Shown here piece after piece: positions 35,467 through 42,972 of a stretch of DNA of 64,000 bases. Position 1 is the first letter of the stretch. The number at the start of each line of letters is the position of its first letter. The stretch lies in NCBI GenBank assembly GCA_040384665.1, contig JAZKIY010000025.1, positions 1 to 64,000 on the forward strand, in the 5' to 3' direction. This DNA is from PCRC01 sp040384665. GTDB taxonomy: Bacteria; Pseudomonadota; Gammaproteobacteria; Burkholderiales; Burkholderiaceae_C. The notes beneath the pieces were generated by a model, which saw only the letters and a program-made list of their open reading frames with translations, had not been told where the DNA came from and ran no database searches. The position numbers and the translations under genes are program-made.

Positions 35467-36261
35467 TCAGTGCGCCACCGCGCGGGTGACCAAAAAATCC
35501 ACGATGTGGTTGCGCAGCTCGTAATAGCCGGGCAGGTGGTGCAGCGACGCGCGCTTGCGGTCTTTGGGCAGGGTGTTGGTCACGGTTTCGGCAATGCCGC
35601 CGGGCACGTAGCCCGCATCGGTCTCGCATCCGTTGCTCATGAGCAAAATGCGGTCGGCCAGCAGAATGGCTTCGTCCACGTCGTGGGTGATCATGAACAC
35701 GGTTTGCTGTGTGTCGCGCACGATGGCCATCAGCTCGTCCTGGATCGTGCCGCGCGTGAGTGCGTCCAGCGCGCCAAACGGCTCGTCCAGCAGCAGCATC
35801 TTGGGGCTGATGGCAAAGGCGCGGGCAATGCCCACCCGCTGCTTCATGCCGCCGGAGAGCTGCGAGGGCTTTTTGTCGATGGCCGGGCTCAGGCCCACCA
35901 GCGCCACGTACTTTTCCACGTGCACATTGACCTTGGGACGGCTCCATTCGGGCCAGGCCGAGCGCACCGCAAAGGCGATGTTCTGCCGCACCGTGAGCCA
36001 GGGCATCAGCGCATGGCTCTGGAACACCACACCCCGCTCCAGGCTGGGGCCGGCCACCTCGCGGTTGTCCATGAACACATGGCCCGCCGTGGCGGTGTCC
36101 AGGCCCGCCAGCACGTTCAGGATGGTGCTTTTGCCGCAGCCAGAATGGCCAATGATGCAGACGAACTCGCCCTTGTCGAGCGTGAAGGAGACGTTGGCAA
36201 ACACCGGCTTGTCGGCGACGAAGGCTTTGCTCAGCCCCTCGATTTTCAGAAAACCTGGCAT
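35467..36261 (-). CDS. cynD: cyanate/nitrate ABC transporter ATPase
   Basis: 264 aa. Walker A GHSGCGKST near residue 44, signature LSGGMKQR, Walker B MLLLDEPFGALD, H-loop ITHDVDEA; NrtD/TauB type. The ATG at 36261 has AGGAAAG upstream and begins MPGFLKIEGLSKAF; the frame is open further upstream. The following sequence ends with a conserved tail (ELRNHIVDFLVTRA). Confidence 0.88.
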   Translation of the reverse strand: MPGFLKIEGLSKAFVADKPVFANVSFTLDKGEFVCIIGHSGCGKSTILNVLAGLDTATAGHVFMDNREVAGPSLERGVVFQSHALMPWLTVRQNIAFAVRSAWPEWSRPKVNVHVEKYVALVGLSPAIDKKPSQLSGGMKQRVGIARAFAISPKMLLLDEPFGALDALTRGTIQDELMAIVRDTQQTVFMITHDVDEAILLADRILLMSNGCETDAGYVPGGIAETVTNTLPKDRKRASLHHLPGYYELRNHIVDFLVTRAVAH

Positions 36262-36319
36262 GGCACTGTCTTTCCTGGTGACGGGGAGCGCGGCAGGGTT
36301 GTTGATGCGGGCCGACGAA

Positions 36320-37195
36320 TCACTCCACATAGGTCACCCACTTCTGCACGCGGGCAAAACTCAAGTCGAGCAGCATGCCCACCACGCCGATGACCAAAAT
36401 CGCAAAGATCACGTTGGTGAGCGAGAGGTTGTTCCACTCGTTCCACACAAAGTAGCCAATGCCGGTGCCGCCCACCAGCATCTCGGCCGCCACAATCACC
36501 AGCCAGGCAATGCCCATGCTGATGCGCATGCCAGTGAGGATGGTGGGCGCCGCCGCCGGCAGAATCACCTGGAACGCCTTGCGCAGCGGGTTCACCTCCA
36601 GCGTGCTGGCCACGTTGAGCCATTCGCGCTTGACCGCCGAAACGCCGAACGCGGTGTTGATCAGCATCGGCCAGACCGAGCAGATGAAGATCACAAAAAT
36701 CCCGCTGATCGACGAGTCCTTGATGACATACAGCGCCAGCGGCATCCACGCCAGCGGGCTGATGGGTTTCAGCACCTGAATGAACGGGTCAAACGCCCGC
36801 CGCAGCAGCGGGCTCATGCCAATCACAAAACCCAGCGGAATGGCCACCAGGCACGCCAGCAAAAAGCCCAGCCCCACCCGCGCCAGCGAATGGCCGAGCT
36901 GGATGGCAATGCCCTTGTCGTTCGGCCCGTTGTCAAAAAACGGGTTGCTGAGCTGCTTCACAAAGGTGTCGCCCATTTGGCCCGGCGTGGGAAAGCCGGC
37001 CGTCTTCACCGCGCCAGGGTCTTTGCCCAGCATCTTGTTGAGCTCAATCTGCTCGGCGGTGAGCCCGGCCGACGACGCCCCCACGCTGACGCTGGACGCG
37101 GTGGCCGCGTACCAGGCGGCAATGAAGGTGAGGAAGATCAGCACCGACACGAGGCCGGCGCGGACATTCAGGCTTTTCCAGAACGGGGCGCGCAT
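36320..37195 (-). CDS. cynB: cyanate/nitrate ABC transporter permease
   Basis: A 291-aa protein with six or so membrane segments, NrtB/CynB type (longer periplasmic loop before TM2). The EAA motif lies around EVNPLRKAFQVILPAAAPTI. The stop of cynA lies 2 bp upstream of its start. Confidence 0.87.
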   Translation of the reverse strand: MRAPFWKSLNVRAGLVSVLIFLTFIAAWYAATASSVSVGASSAGLTAEQIELNKMLGKDPGAVKTAGFPTPGQMGDTFVKQLSNPFFDNGPNDKGIAIQLGHSLARVGLGFLLACLVAIPLGFVIGMSPLLRRAFDPFIQVLKPISPLAWMPLALYVIKDSSISGIFVIFICSVWPMLINTAFGVSAVKREWLNVASTLEVNPLRKAFQVILPAAAPTILTGMRISMGIAWLVIVAAEMLVGGTGIGYFVWNEWNNLSLTNVIFAILVIGVVGMLLDLSFARVQKWVTYVE

Positions 37196-37197
37196 GC

Positions 37198-38601
37198 TCA
37201 GCCCAGCTTGTGGATGGCAAAGCTCTTGGCGTAGGCGTCGGCCTTGGCGGCGTCAAACTCCTTGCCCATGACCTTGAACTTGGGGTAAGCGCCTTCGGGT
37301 GCCTTCTGGCCCAGCTCTTTCATGTGCTTTTTCGCGTCGGTGAGCAGGAAGACCTTCTCGGCGATTTGTTTGTAGTCCACGTCGCCCTTGATGTAGCCCC
37401 AGCGCTTCATCTGCGTCAATATCCACACCGCCATGCTCTGCCACGGGATGGGGTCGAAGTCGGCGCGGTCGGGCACGGTCTGGATGCCGCCCAGGCCATC
37501 GGCAAAGCGGCCGGTGAGCACCTGCGTCACCACCGTTTCGGGCTGGTTCAAGTAGGCCTGCGGCGAAATCACCTTGGCGATCAGCTCGCGGTTGCTGGCG
37601 TCGCGTGCCATGGCGGCGGCTGTGAGCACGGCGCGGAACAGCGCGGCAAAGGTGTTGGGGTTCTTCTGGATGAACTCGGTGCTGGTGCCAAAGGCGCAGC
37701 AGGGGTGGCCGGGCCACAGGTCTTTGGTGAGGATGTGCAGGAAGCCGATTTCTTCAAACACCGCCCGCTGGTTGAACGGGTCGGGGCCGAGGTAGCCGTC
37801 GATGTTGCCAGCGCGCAGGTTGGCCACCATCTCGGGCGGTGGCACCACGCGGATCTGGATGTCGGTGTCGGGGTTCAGCCCGGCTTCGGCCACGTAGTAG
37901 CGCAGCAGGAAGTTGTGCATGCTGTACTCGAACGGCACCGCAAACTTGAAGCCCTTCCACATCTTCGGGTCGCGCTTGTCCTTGTGTTTGTTGGCCAGGG
38001 TGATGGCCTGGCCGTTGGTGTTCTGGATGGTGGCCACGTTCATGGCGACCGGGTTGGAACCCACGCCCATGCTGATGGCCAGCGGCATGGGGCTCAGGAA
38101 GTGAGTGGCGTCGTATTCCTTGTTGATCATCTTGTCGCGGATCAGCGCCCAGCCGGCCGTTTTGACGACTTCGACATTCAGCCCCTGCTTTTGGTAAAAG
38201 CCCAGCGGGTGCGCCATGATCAGCGGCGTGGCGCAGGTGATGGGGATGAAACCGATCTTCAGGTCTTTCTTCTCAAGGGCGTTTTTCTCCTGCGCCATGG
38301 CCTGCAGGCTGGCCACCGGCAAGACGCTGGCAATGGCCGCCATGGCGGTGCCCTTGCCCACGCTGCGCAGGAACTGGCGGCGCACGTTGTCTTGCGGGAA
38401 CAGGGCCTTGACGAGCGTGGCCTCGATGAAGCCGTTCGAGTAGGCCTCGAACTCGCTGGTGAGGCTGCGGCGGCGCAGTTCAATCGCGGCGGCGTCGGCC
38501 GCCACCGCCTGGTGGTGGTCGGCGGGTGAATGGTCTTGACCGCAGCTGCAGCTGAGCCTCAGCGGGCGGTCGGCGTCGTAAGGAGAGAAGTACTCGGTCA
38601 T
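37198..38601 (-). CDS. cynA: cyanate/nitrate ABC transporter substrate-binding protein
   Basis: 467 aa, NrtA/CmpA family (IGFIPITCATPLIMAHPLGF core, GYLGPDPFNQRAVFEEIG ligand loop). Unusual N-terminus: about 70 residues with CSCGQDHSPADHH precede a twin-arginine signal (RRQFLRSVGKGTAMAAI). The Tat signal thus begins far from the start codon, while the ATG at 38601 has a good RBS (GAAAGG). Either the long n-region is real, as in several NrtA-like proteins with a Cys motif, or translation starts later. First gene of cynABD-S. Confidence 0.87.
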   Translation of the reverse strand: MTEYFSPYDADRPLRLSCSCGQDHSPADHHQAVAADAAAIELRRRSLTSEFEAYSNGFIEATLVKALFPQDNVRRQFLRSVGKGTAMAAIASVLPVASLQAMAQEKNALEKKDLKIGFIPITCATPLIMAHPLGFYQKQGLNVEVVKTAGWALIRDKMINKEYDATHFLSPMPLAISMGVGSNPVAMNVATIQNTNGQAITLANKHKDKRDPKMWKGFKFAVPFEYSMHNFLLRYYVAEAGLNPDTDIQIRVVPPPEMVANLRAGNIDGYLGPDPFNQRAVFEEIGFLHILTKDLWPGHPCCAFGTSTEFIQKNPNTFAALFRAVLTAAAMARDASNRELIAKVISPQAYLNQPETVVTQVLTGRFADGLGGIQTVPDRADFDPIPWQSMAVWILTQMKRWGYIKGDVDYKQIAEKVFLLTDAKKHMKELGQKAPEGAYPKFKVMGKEFDAAKADAYAKSFAIHKLG

Positions 38602-38634
38602 GACACACCTTTCGATTGAAGATGTTGTCCCCGA

Positions 38635-38650
38635 CGCAAGGGCTGCGCCA
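38635..38650 (-). promoter_or_regulatory. candidate sigma-54 promoter of cynA
   Basis: Minus strand TGGCGCAGCCCTTGCG: GG, ten bases, GC. One change from TGGCAC in the -24 part. Transcript start would be near 38624, about 23 nt before the ATG. Nitrogen control of cyanate use fits, but no activator site could be firmly assigned. Confidence 0.5.
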
Positions 38651-38664
38651 GTTGGCGTGCCAAC
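38651..38664. promoter_or_regulatory. palindrome next to the cyn promoter
   Basis: GTTGGCGTGCCAAC, a perfect 14-bp palindrome abutting the -24 element. Possible operator. Confidence 0.4.
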
Positions 38665-38737
38665 GCCACCCCACCCCACAAATCGCCCACCGCCGCGCGA
38701 CGCGGTGTAGTGCCAGCCCTACACAGGAGGCGTGGGT

Positions 38738-39400
38738 TCAGGCCGTCGGGCCGGTTTTGCCGTGGCGTTCGGCGTAGAGCGCCAGCTCCACGTCGTTTTT
38801 GGTGCCGGTTTTTTCCAGGATGCGCGCGCGGTAGGTGCTGACGGTGTTGGCCGCCAGCCCCAGCTGCGCACCAATCTGAGTCACGCTCTGGCCGGCGGTG
38901 AGCAGCCGGAAGACCTGGTGTTCGCGGTGCGAGAGCGCGTCCACACCGGCCTTGCCAGCGCTGGCGGCCATCGCGGCGGCCAGGGCTTCGGCGGTGGCAG
39001 GTGTGACGTACAGCCCGCCCTGGGCCACCTTGCGCACGGCGGCCACCATGTCGTCGGGGTCGGCGCTTTTGTTCAAATAGCCGGCGGCCCCGAGCTTGAT
39101 GCAGCGCACCGCGTACTGTTTTTCAGGGTAGGTGGAGAGCATCAGCACTGGCAGGCCGGGGTGTTGGCTGTGCAGCACCTGCAGCACGTCCAGCCCGTCG
39201 CGTTCGGGCAGGGCAATGTCGAGCAGCACCACGTCGAGCCCAGCCGCGCCGTTCAGCGCTTCCACCCGCGCCAGCACCTCGGGGCCGGTTTGCGCTTCGG
39301 CCAGCACGGCGATGTCGGGCGCGTCGGCCAGCACCTGCTTCAGCCCCTCGCGGACGATGCGGTGGTCGTCCCCCAACAAGACACGGATGACGCTATTCAT
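38738..39400 (-). CDS. LuxR/NarL-type response regulator
   Basis: 220 aa. Receiver domain with phospho-Asp in DVVLLDIALPERDG near residue 60 and Lys in GYLNKSADPDD; C-terminal LuxR HTH (LGLAANTVSTYRARILEK). Its ATG lies inside the histidine kinase 3' end (8-bp overlap). It sits upstream of cynA in the same direction, 136 bp apart, so it may govern the cyn genes. Confidence 0.87.
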   Translation of the reverse strand: MNSVIRVLLGDDHRIVREGLKQVLADAPDIAVLAEAQTGPEVLARVEALNGAAGLDVVLLDIALPERDGLDVLQVLHSQHPGLPVLMLSTYPEKQYAVRCIKLGAAGYLNKSADPDDMVAAVRKVAQGGLYVTPATAEALAAAMAASAGKAGVDALSHREHQVFRLLTAGQSVTQIGAQLGLAANTVSTYRARILEKTGTKNDVELALYAERHGKTGPTA

Positions 39401-40616
39401 TCTGTAGCGGCATCGTCAGCCTGAACGCTGACCCAGCGCCGATTTGGCTTGAAATCTCGACCACGCCGCCAAAATGGCGGGCCCGTTCGCGCATGCCCAT
39501 CACCCCGTAGGCGTCAGAGGCTTCAAAGGCCGCTGCGGCGGCGCCACGTCCGTTGTCTTGCACCCGCAGGCTGAGCTGGTGCGCGTCGGCCACGATCTGC
39601 ACCGCCAGCGCGCTGGCCTGCGCGTGCCGGCCGACGTTGCTGAGCATTTCCTGAAAGATGCGGAACACCGCCATCGCCGCCGGGCCGGGCAGCTCCACGC
39701 CGGGCGCGACCTGCATCTCCCAGGTGAGCGCCAATTCGCCAGACTGCGCAAACTCGTGCGCCTGCCATTCCAGCGCCGCCCAAAGGCCCTGGTGGTCGAG
39801 GATGCTGGGGCGCAGGTCGGTGATGATGCGGCCGACGTTGTCCACCGCGTTCTCGATCAGCCGGCTCATGTTCTGGCACTTGCTGCGCATGCGCTCGCGC
39901 ATGGCCTGGGCCTCGTCGAGGTCGCGCTGTTGCTGCTCGCCGAGGCGCTTGTCGAGCCAGTTGACGTCCATTTTCAGCGCCACCAACAGGCTGCCCAGCT
40001 CGTCGTGCACCTCGCGGGCGATGCGGGTGCGTTCTTCTTCGCGCACGTTTTCCGAGTACGCCGACAGCTCGCGCAACTGGCCGAGCGCGGCCGACAGCTC
40101 TTGGGTGCGCTCACTGACGCGCAGCTCCAGTTCGTCCTTGGCTTTTTGCAAGGCATCGGCGGCGCGCTTGCGCTCGGTGATGTCCACAAAGGTGATCACC
40201 GCGCCGCGCACCTGGGTGCCATCAATGATCGGGTGGCTGGAATACTCCACCGCAAACGCGGTGTGGTCGCGGCGCCAGAACACCTCGGTGTCGATGCGGC
40301 AGGGCAGGCCCTGGCGGAAGGCGTTGAAGATCGGGCAGTCGGTGTCGGCGTAGTGGGAGCCGTCGGCGTGCGAGTGGTGGGTCAGCCAGTGCATGTTGGC
40401 GCCCAGCACCTCGGCGGGTTCGTAGCCCAGCATGCGTGCCGCCGCGCGGTTGATGAAGACGCAATGGCCTTCGAGGTCAATGCCAAAAATGCCGTCGCCG
40501 GTGGACTCCAGCAGCAGCCCGAGCTGGTGTTGCCACAGCGGGTGCGAGATCGACCCGGCTGGCGCGGCGGTGGGCGTCAGGACATGGGGCGCGGTGTCGT
40601 GCATGCGTTCAAGCAT
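39393..40616 (-). CDS. PAS-domain histidine kinase, NarX/DegS-like (HisKA_3)
   Basis: A 407-aa cytoplasmic kinase without membrane segments. PAS domain at about 25-150 (GDGIFGIDLEGHCVFINRAA, ITFVDITERKRA), coiled coil, HisKA_3 with phospho-His in RIAREVHDELGSLL near residue 205, and C-terminal HATPase (VQDNGRGAAAAAF, GVMGMRERA). A second start four codons later is possible. Signal probably intracellular (redox, small ligand). Confidence 0.85.
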   Translation of the reverse strand: MLERMHDTAPHVLTPTAAPAGSISHPLWQHQLGLLLESTGDGIFGIDLEGHCVFINRAAARMLGYEPAEVLGANMHWLTHHSHADGSHYADTDCPIFNAFRQGLPCRIDTEVFWRRDHTAFAVEYSSHPIIDGTQVRGAVITFVDITERKRAADALQKAKDELELRVSERTQELSAALGQLRELSAYSENVREEERTRIAREVHDELGSLLVALKMDVNWLDKRLGEQQQRDLDEAQAMRERMRSKCQNMSRLIENAVDNVGRIITDLRPSILDHQGLWAALEWQAHEFAQSGELALTWEMQVAPGVELPGPAAMAVFRIFQEMLSNVGRHAQASALAVQIVADAHQLSLRVQDNGRGAAAAAFEASDAYGVMGMRERARHFGGVVEISSQIGAGSAFRLTMPLQNE

Positions 40617-40689
40617 AGCGATGCGGGTGCCAGTTTGGTGCAGGATTGCCCACCCACCGCCCCCGGATGGTGCAAATGGGGCGGAACGC

Positions 40690-41157
40690 TCAGAGCCCGA
40701 GGTCGCTCAGGCCGGGGTGGTCGTCGGGCCGGCGGCCGAGGGGCCAGAAGAACTTGCGGTCGTCGGCCTTGATCGGCAGGTCGTTGATGCTGGCAAAGCG
40801 GCGCTGCATGAAGCCCTGTTCGTTGAACTCCCAGTTCTCGTTGCCATAGCTGCGGTACCACTGGCCACCGTCGTCATGCCATTCGTAGGCAAAACGCGCG
40901 GCAATGCGGTTGCCGGTGAAGGCCCACACCTCTTTGATGAGGCGGTAGTCCAGCTCGCGCACCCACTTGCGCTTCAGAAACTCTTTCACCTCGGCCTGCC
41001 CCTTGGGGAATTCGGCGCGGTTGCGCCAGACGGTGTCGGGCGTGTAGACCAGGATCACCCGTTCCGGGTCGCGGGTGTTCCAGGCGTCTTCGGCCATGCG
41101 GGCTTTTTGCGCCGCGGTTTCGGCGGTGAAAGGGGGCAGCGGGGGCTTGGTGTCCAT
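40690..41157 (-). CDS. DUF1348 / NTF2-like protein
   Basis: A 155-aa SnoaL/NTF2-fold protein of the DUF1348 family (AEDAWNTRDPERVILVYTPDTVWRNR start; ARFAYEWHDDGGQWYRSYGNENWEF core). Small stress-associated protein without assigned reaction. ATG at 41157 preceded by GGAGAC. Confidence 0.85.
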   Translation of the reverse strand: MDTKPPLPPFTAETAAQKARMAEDAWNTRDPERVILVYTPDTVWRNRAEFPKGQAEVKEFLKRKWVRELDYRLIKEVWAFTGNRIAARFAYEWHDDGGQWYRSYGNENWEFNEQGFMQRRFASINDLPIKADDRKFFWPLGRRPDDHPGLSDLGL

Positions 41158-41225
41158 GGTGTCTCCGGCATGCTGGGTGTCAGCATCTGACCGGAGTTTG
41201 CACGATTGATGCCAGCCAGGGCTGT

Positions 41226-41624
41226 CTATTCTGGCCGCAGCACGCAGGGCTGGCCGGTGCGTTTGCAGTCGGTGCCGTCCAGCCAGTGCTGGTTGTGGCT
41301 GACGCAGCCGGTCTGGCAGATCACCAGGTCGGCCGCCTGGCCGCTGGCGTGCAGCAGTGCGGCCATGTCTTCGCGCACGACCATCAGCTCGGTTTCTTTC
41401 AGCATGAGTGCGGCGCGCAGGCGCATCAGCAGGCTTTCCTGGCCTTTCACCTGGCCGTGCAGCGCGCTGATGCAAACGCTGGTGCGCTGCTGGGCTTTGG
41501 CCAGCGCGTGGATCAGCACCGCGTTTTCCTGCTGCATGGCCTGCAGCTGGTTTTTGGCTTGCGCCATGGTGCAGGCACGTGGCGACGCCGCCGGTGGCGG
41601 CAGGGGGGAGATGGGCATCAACAT
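41226..41624 (-). CDS. small DUF2325-like protein
   Basis: 132 aa. Helical/coiled-coil N-terminal part (MAQAKNQLQAMQQENAVLIHALAKA), then a C-terminus ADLVICQTGCVSHNQHWLDG with further Cys (TDCKRTGQPC), which matches the tail of DUF2325 proteins. Cys/His residues could bind metal. It follows the 86-aa gene by 8 bp and both lie behind a Fur-box-like sequence. The start could also be the internal ATG 19 codons later. Confidence 0.65.
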   Translation of the reverse strand: MLMPISPLPPPAASPRACTMAQAKNQLQAMQQENAVLIHALAKAQQRTSVCISALHGQVKGQESLLMRLRAALMLKETELMVVREDMAALLHASGQAADLVICQTGCVSHNQHWLDGTDCKRTGQPCVLRPE

Positions 41625-41632
41625 GGCGGCCC

Positions 41633-41893
41633 CTAGCGCCGCGGTGCGGCAGCCGCTTTCAGGGCCTGGGCTGTGAGCTGGGCGGCCTGGCTTTCTTCTT
41701 TGGAGTGCAAGCGCCAGCGCGCCATGAGCACCATGTGCGCCAGCATCTCGAAAGCCTCCACCTCCAGGCGCAGGGACACCGAGTCCATGTGCAGCTGGAC
41801 CACGCCGCAGTCCGGGCAGAGGGTCACGCGGCCCATCGGGCTGTGCGCCAGTGTGTGGTGCTGGCAGGGGCTGGCGCCGGAATCGTCGGTCAT
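41633..41893 (-). CDS. hypothetical 86-aa protein with short zinc-ribbon-like motif
   Basis: Sequence SPCQHHTLAHSP then VTLCPDCGVVQLHMDSVSLR, a CPDCG half zinc finger with upstream Cys/His, followed by a helix. Family not recognised. First gene of a two-gene operon with the DUF2325-like protein, 78 bp downstream of the Fur-box-like element. ATG at 41893 with AGGAGATCCGC. Confidence 0.6.
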   Translation of the reverse strand: MTDDSGASPCQHHTLAHSPMGRVTLCPDCGVVQLHMDSVSLRLEVEAFEMLAHMVLMARWRLHSKEESQAAQLTAQALKAAAAPRR

Positions 41894-41970
41894 GCGGATC
41901 TCCTACAGGGGTTGGGTTCTGTTGCTGGCTGGCAGAACTCCACTGCAGGCTGGCTCGGAGCACAGTCTAA

Positions 41971-41990
41971 TTGAGAATGGTTATCAATTG
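41971..41990 (-). promoter_or_regulatory. Fur-box-like operator
   Basis: TTGAGAATGGTTATCAATTG resembles the 19-bp Fur consensus (GATAATGATAATCATTATC) with both arms recognisable. Located about 80 bp upstream of the 86-aa gene, where an iron-regulated promoter would be. Confidence 0.6.
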
Positions 41991-42051
41991 CAAGGCAATT
42001 GGGTGAACTTTACCCAATCCCTTTTTTGTCCCCGCGCCTTGCGCGCCAAGC

Positions 42052-42882
42052 TCAGGGTCGGGTGACCAGCGTTGACAGCGGCAGCTGGCTGACCTCGGCC
42101 AGAAGCTGTGCCAGCGCCTGGCCAGAGGCCTGCAGCAGCGCTTCGCCCTTCTGCGCGGTGGCGGCGGCGGCGTTGCCGGCGGCGCCGGCCGGGTTCACGT
42201 CCTGCATCTGCCAGGCGAACTTGGCGCTTTTGCCGTTGCCCAAAAGGGGGTATGTGGCCGCCCGGTCACGCGAGGTGGAATGGAAAGGCTGGGCCTCGGC
42301 CATGCGCACCTGCGCCGGGGCCAGCGCCAGCATCATTGACGTTTCCACATCGCCGGCGTGCACGCCAAAGCGGTGTTCGTCGGGCGGGAACAGCGCCTCC
42401 ACCGCCGCTGGCAGTGGCAGGTTGAACCAGCTGACGCTGTAGACCAGCAGGCCCAGGCGGGCGCGCAGCTCGCGCGCCACCACGTCCATCAGCCCGACAT
42501 GGCCGCCGTGGGCGTTGAACAGCACCAGTTTTTTCACGCCGGCCGCAGCCACGCCTTCGGCGATGTCGGTCCACAGGCGGACCACGGTGTCGGCCTTGAG
42601 TGTGAGCGTGCCGGGAAAGGCCGCGTGTTCGGGGCTGAAGCCGACCGTTTGGGTTGGCAAAAACAGCACCGGCAGCCCGGCTGGCAGCAAGGGCAAGGCG
42701 GCACCGATGACGCCGTTGGCCAGCGTGCTGTCCACCTGCAGCGGCAGGTGCGGGCCGTGCTGCTCCGTGGCGCCCAGCGGCAGCACCGCCACCGTGCGCG
42801 CCGGGTCGAGCGCGGCAAAGTCGGGGCTGGTGAGCTCGGCCCAGAAGCGTGGCAAGCTGGCAGAAGGGTTCGGGGCCGTCAT
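42052..42882 (-). CDS. creatininase family protein
   Basis: 276 aa. Metal-binding motifs LPLGATEQHGPHLPLQVDS (E, H, D ligands), NAHGGHVGL and a later Glu in HAGDVETSMML: the creatinine amidohydrolase/FAPy-deformylase fold (ArfB, MftE relatives). Cytoplasmic zinc hydrolase of a small amide; exact substrate unknown. ATG at 42882 preferred over one nine codons upstream. Confidence 0.83.
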   Translation of the reverse strand: MTAPNPSASLPRFWAELTSPDFAALDPARTVAVLPLGATEQHGPHLPLQVDSTLANGVIGAALPLLPAGLPVLFLPTQTVGFSPEHAAFPGTLTLKADTVVRLWTDIAEGVAAAGVKKLVLFNAHGGHVGLMDVVARELRARLGLLVYSVSWFNLPLPAAVEALFPPDEHRFGVHAGDVETSMMLALAPAQVRMAEAQPFHSTSRDRAATYPLLGNGKSAKFAWQMQDVNPAGAAGNAAAATAQKGEALLQASGQALAQLLAEVSQLPLSTLVTRP

Positions 42883-42972
42883 GCCTGCATCATAGCCAGC
42901 AGGGGCCAACCGTTACCATCGCGCAGCCCCGCCCGCTGGAACTTCACCCCCCTGGCCTGCTCACACACCGCA

